Source: an uncultured Bacteroidota bacterium (GTDB taxonomy: Bacteria > Bacteroidota > Bacteroidia > Chitinophagales > Chitinophagaceae). Taken from it: DNA of 7,462 nucleotides. A model generated the notes under the pieces. It did not search any database. It saw only the letters and a list, made by a program, of their open reading frames with translations, and was not told where the DNA came from. The DNA lies in the NCBI GenBank assembly GCA_903912435.1, contig CAIWHI010000203.1, positions 1 through 7,462 on the forward strand, written 5' to 3'. Below, piece after piece: positions 5,983-7,462 of this stretch. A program made the position numbers and the translations under genes. The stretch's first letter is position 1. Each line of letters begins with the position of its first letter.

Positions 5983-6675
5983 ATGGCCAATAGAAAAATT
6001 ATTATAGCAAGTTTGGGGCTGATAGCTTTTGCTACCTGCCTGTTGATTAATTCTTGTACACATGCACCCTATGTAATGCCTATAGGCTTGCGTACCGGTG
6101 ATCCTGAAATTTGCTTTGAGAGGGATATATTACCCATATTTATTTCTAAGTGCACCAATACCGGCTGCCACGATGCATCAGGCAAAGCAGGTTACCGGCT
6201 GGATAGTTACCAGGATATTGTGCGTAAGGGTATAGTGCCTGGCAATAAGGCTGCCAGCAGAATATGGGAGTCGGTAGCCATAAGCGAATTTGGTGTTGAA
6301 AAAATGCCGCTGAATGCACCCGGCCTAACTGCCAGTGACCTTGACCTTATTGACCGCTGGATTGCCACCGGTGCCATAGATAGTGGTGTATCATGCGGCA
6401 TCAGCACCTGCGACAGTGGTAGTTTTGCCTATGCAGCCAATATAGCCCCTATTATTAATACCTACTGCGTGGGCTGCCACAATACTTCATCATCAGCTGG
6501 TGGTATGCTTACTGATTATACCAGTGTAAAGAATGCGGCTGTAAATGGCCGTTTGATTGGCAATATTACCCATGCATCTGGCTACAAACCTATGCCACCA
6601 AGTGGTGTAAGTCTAAGTGTCTGCCAGATTGCACAGATTAAAAACTGGGTAGCTGCAGGGGCACCTAATAACTAA
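5983..6675 (+). CDS. Predicted dihaem c-type cytochrome lipoprotein
   Basis: 230 residues. The N-terminus has a basic start, a hydrophobic segment and a lipobox-like LINSC with C25 as the probable lipidated cysteine (N at -2 is uncommon). Two similar halves follow. The first (about 44-133) has FERDILPIFISKC..GCHD, where C57, C62 and H63 form a CX4CH haem motif, then KMPL (M108, possible axial ligand) and LIDRWIATGA. The second (about 147-230) has ANIAPIINTYCVGCHN, with C162, C165 and H166 as a standard CX2CH motif, then YKPMPPSG (M204) and IKNWVAAGAP. The C-H...MPP...W(I/V)xxGA order is typical of small Bacteroidota and Planctomycetes cytochrome c domains. The role would be electron transfer at the periplasmic or outer face, partner unknown. 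Cysteines C44, C138, C143 and C214 are extra and may form disulphides. It is apparently monocistronic and converges on the TPR gene 7 bases downstream. Family assignment is fairly sure; haem loading of the first site is less so. Confidence 0.85.
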   Translation: MANRKIIIASLGLIAFATCLLINSCTHAPYVMPIGLRTGDPEICFERDILPIFISKCTNTGCHDASGKAGYRLDSYQDIVRKGIVPGNKAASRIWESVAISEFGVEKMPLNAPGLTASDLDLIDRWIATGAIDSGVSCGISTCDSGSFAYAANIAPIINTYCVGCHNTSSSAGGMLTDYTSVKNAAVNGRLIGNITHASGYKPMPPSGVSLSVCQIAQIKNWVAAGAPNN

Positions 6676-6682
6676 GATAAAG

Positions 6683-7459
6683 CTATTTCCTATTCCTTTT
6701 ATGGGCATACTTAAGCTTTTGGGTACACAGGGTAATGGCTTGTGTTTGGTCTAATTCCTTAGCCAGATTCAAAGCTTTTTGCTCATAATCCTCCATTTCC
6801 TGGTATCTTTTAAGTTTTCCGTAAAGGTTGCCAAAATAGTAATAGCACTTGGATAGGTTATCCTTATTCCCATTTGCCTCAAATTCTTTAGCAGCTGAAA
6901 ATAAATAATATTCTGTGCTATCGTATTGATGAAGGCATATGCGCGCATTTCCCAGTACCATGTTGGTGTTTGCCAGAAATGAGCTATTAATGTTAGAGTC
7001 TGTCAGCAATTTCCTTGCCCTGTAGAGGTAGGGTAAGGCCTGGGAATATTGTTTACTTTTTGATAAGGTCAACCCGATATTACAATTAGCCCCTGCTTCA
7101 CCTTCCTTATCACCAGTAAATTTGAAAAAACCAATAGATTTCGAAAAATCTTGTTTCACTTCCTTAAAGTTACCAAGTGACATATTTGCTAATCCTATGC
7201 AATAATAGGCATAGCCCATTTTTCGACTATCTCCCCATTTTTCACTAATTGCCAACATTTCTTTGCCATATCCCAGTGCGATATAACCATCCGTATAGAT
7301 CACTTTATAGACTAATGTTTCCAGCAATTTGATTCTTAACGTGTCATTGGTAGCTTTATACAATTCATATTTCAATGAATCGACATTGGGTGCTGGCTTT
7401 TTTTGGGCAACTGCAGTCAATGAAAAGAATAGAGCGCATATCTGTAAGAATGACTTCAT
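6683..7459 (-). CDS. Exported TPR protein without a recognisable output domain
   Basis: 258 residues from the ATG at 7457-7459. The frame stays open with a TTG before it to the window edge, but the ATG starts a good signal peptide (MKSFLQICALFFSLTAVA, cleavage before QKK), so it is the likely start; its leader is outside the window. Four TPR-like units are seen: about 80-113 (AYYCIGLANMSLGNFKE), 119-153 (NIGLTLSKSKQYSQALPY), 160-194 (NMVLGNARICLHQYDS) and 199-233 (YYYFGNLYGKLKRYQEM); residues 28-75 look like one degenerate pair. In Bacteroidota, similar TPR regions often continue into a transmembrane helix with a histidine kinase or LuxR/AraC-type domain. Here the protein ends in a basic tail, YAHKRNRK, after the last TPR. 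It probably works as a protein-binding scaffold in the periplasm, partner unknown. No functional link to the convergent cytochrome gene is evident. Confidence 0.82.
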   Translation of the reverse strand: MKSFLQICALFFSLTAVAQKKPAPNVDSLKYELYKATNDTLRIKLLETLVYKVIYTDGYIALGYGKEMLAISEKWGDSRKMGYAYYCIGLANMSLGNFKEVKQDFSKSIGFFKFTGDKEGEAGANCNIGLTLSKSKQYSQALPYLYRARKLLTDSNINSSFLANTNMVLGNARICLHQYDSTEYYLFSAAKEFEANGNKDNLSKCYYYFGNLYGKLKRYQEMEDYEQKALNLAKELDQTQAITLCTQKLKYAHKRNRK

Positions 7460-7462
7460 CAA

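Overview
The window looks like chromosomal DNA of a Bacteroidota bacterium. Three things point there. It carries type IX secretion (T9SS) cargo with a type B sorting domain, next to a PorP/SprF-family outer-membrane protein and a TPR/PD40 envelope protein. The upstream region of that cluster has a Bacteroidota-style -7 promoter box (TAnnTTTG). Its genes have A-rich leaders without a clear Shine-Dalgarno. The genus cannot be read from the sequence; composition and gene style would suit an environmental Chitinophagales, Sphingobacteriales or Flavobacteriales relative.

Positions 5616 to 1, minus strand, hold one apparent operon of three genes in transcription order. The first (5616-2278) encodes a 1112-residue secreted adhesin-like protein: signal peptide, two tandem DUF3494 (ice-binding-like) domains, one cadherin/Big-type domain, six Ig/PKD-like repeats with a period of almost exactly 79 residues, and a C-terminal type B T9SS sorting domain. 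The second (2241-1294) is a complete PorP/SprF-family protein. The third (from 1288) is the first 429 residues of a TPR plus PD40-propeller protein of the PorE/OmpA type; its C-terminus, where an OmpA peptidoglycan-binding domain would be expected, lies beyond position 1. The likely division of labour is cargo, its outer-membrane partner, and a periplasmic anchor protein.

Positions 5617-5982 are a 366-base divergent intergenic region without a credible gene. It holds a near-consensus promoter for the minus-strand operon, a small palindrome in that operon's predicted leader, an inverted repeat midway, five occurrences of TTTCAG/CTGAAA, and a weaker promoter plus a clear Shine-Dalgarno for the plus-strand gene.

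Positions 5983-6675, plus strand, encode a 230-residue predicted lipoprotein with two c-type haem sites (one CX4CH, one CX2CH), probably a periplasm-facing or surface dihaem cytochrome. Seven bases later, in convergent orientation, the minus-strand gene 7459-6683 encodes a secreted or periplasmic 258-residue TPR protein with no recognisable output domain. Neither gene has an evident functional link to the T9SS cluster.

I see no tRNA, rRNA, CRISPR array, insertion sequence or phage gene. The adhesin cluster is the most interesting part: its parts are individually known, but tandem DUF3494 modules at the tip of a T9SS type B cargo with its own PorP-like partner is a combination worth studying.
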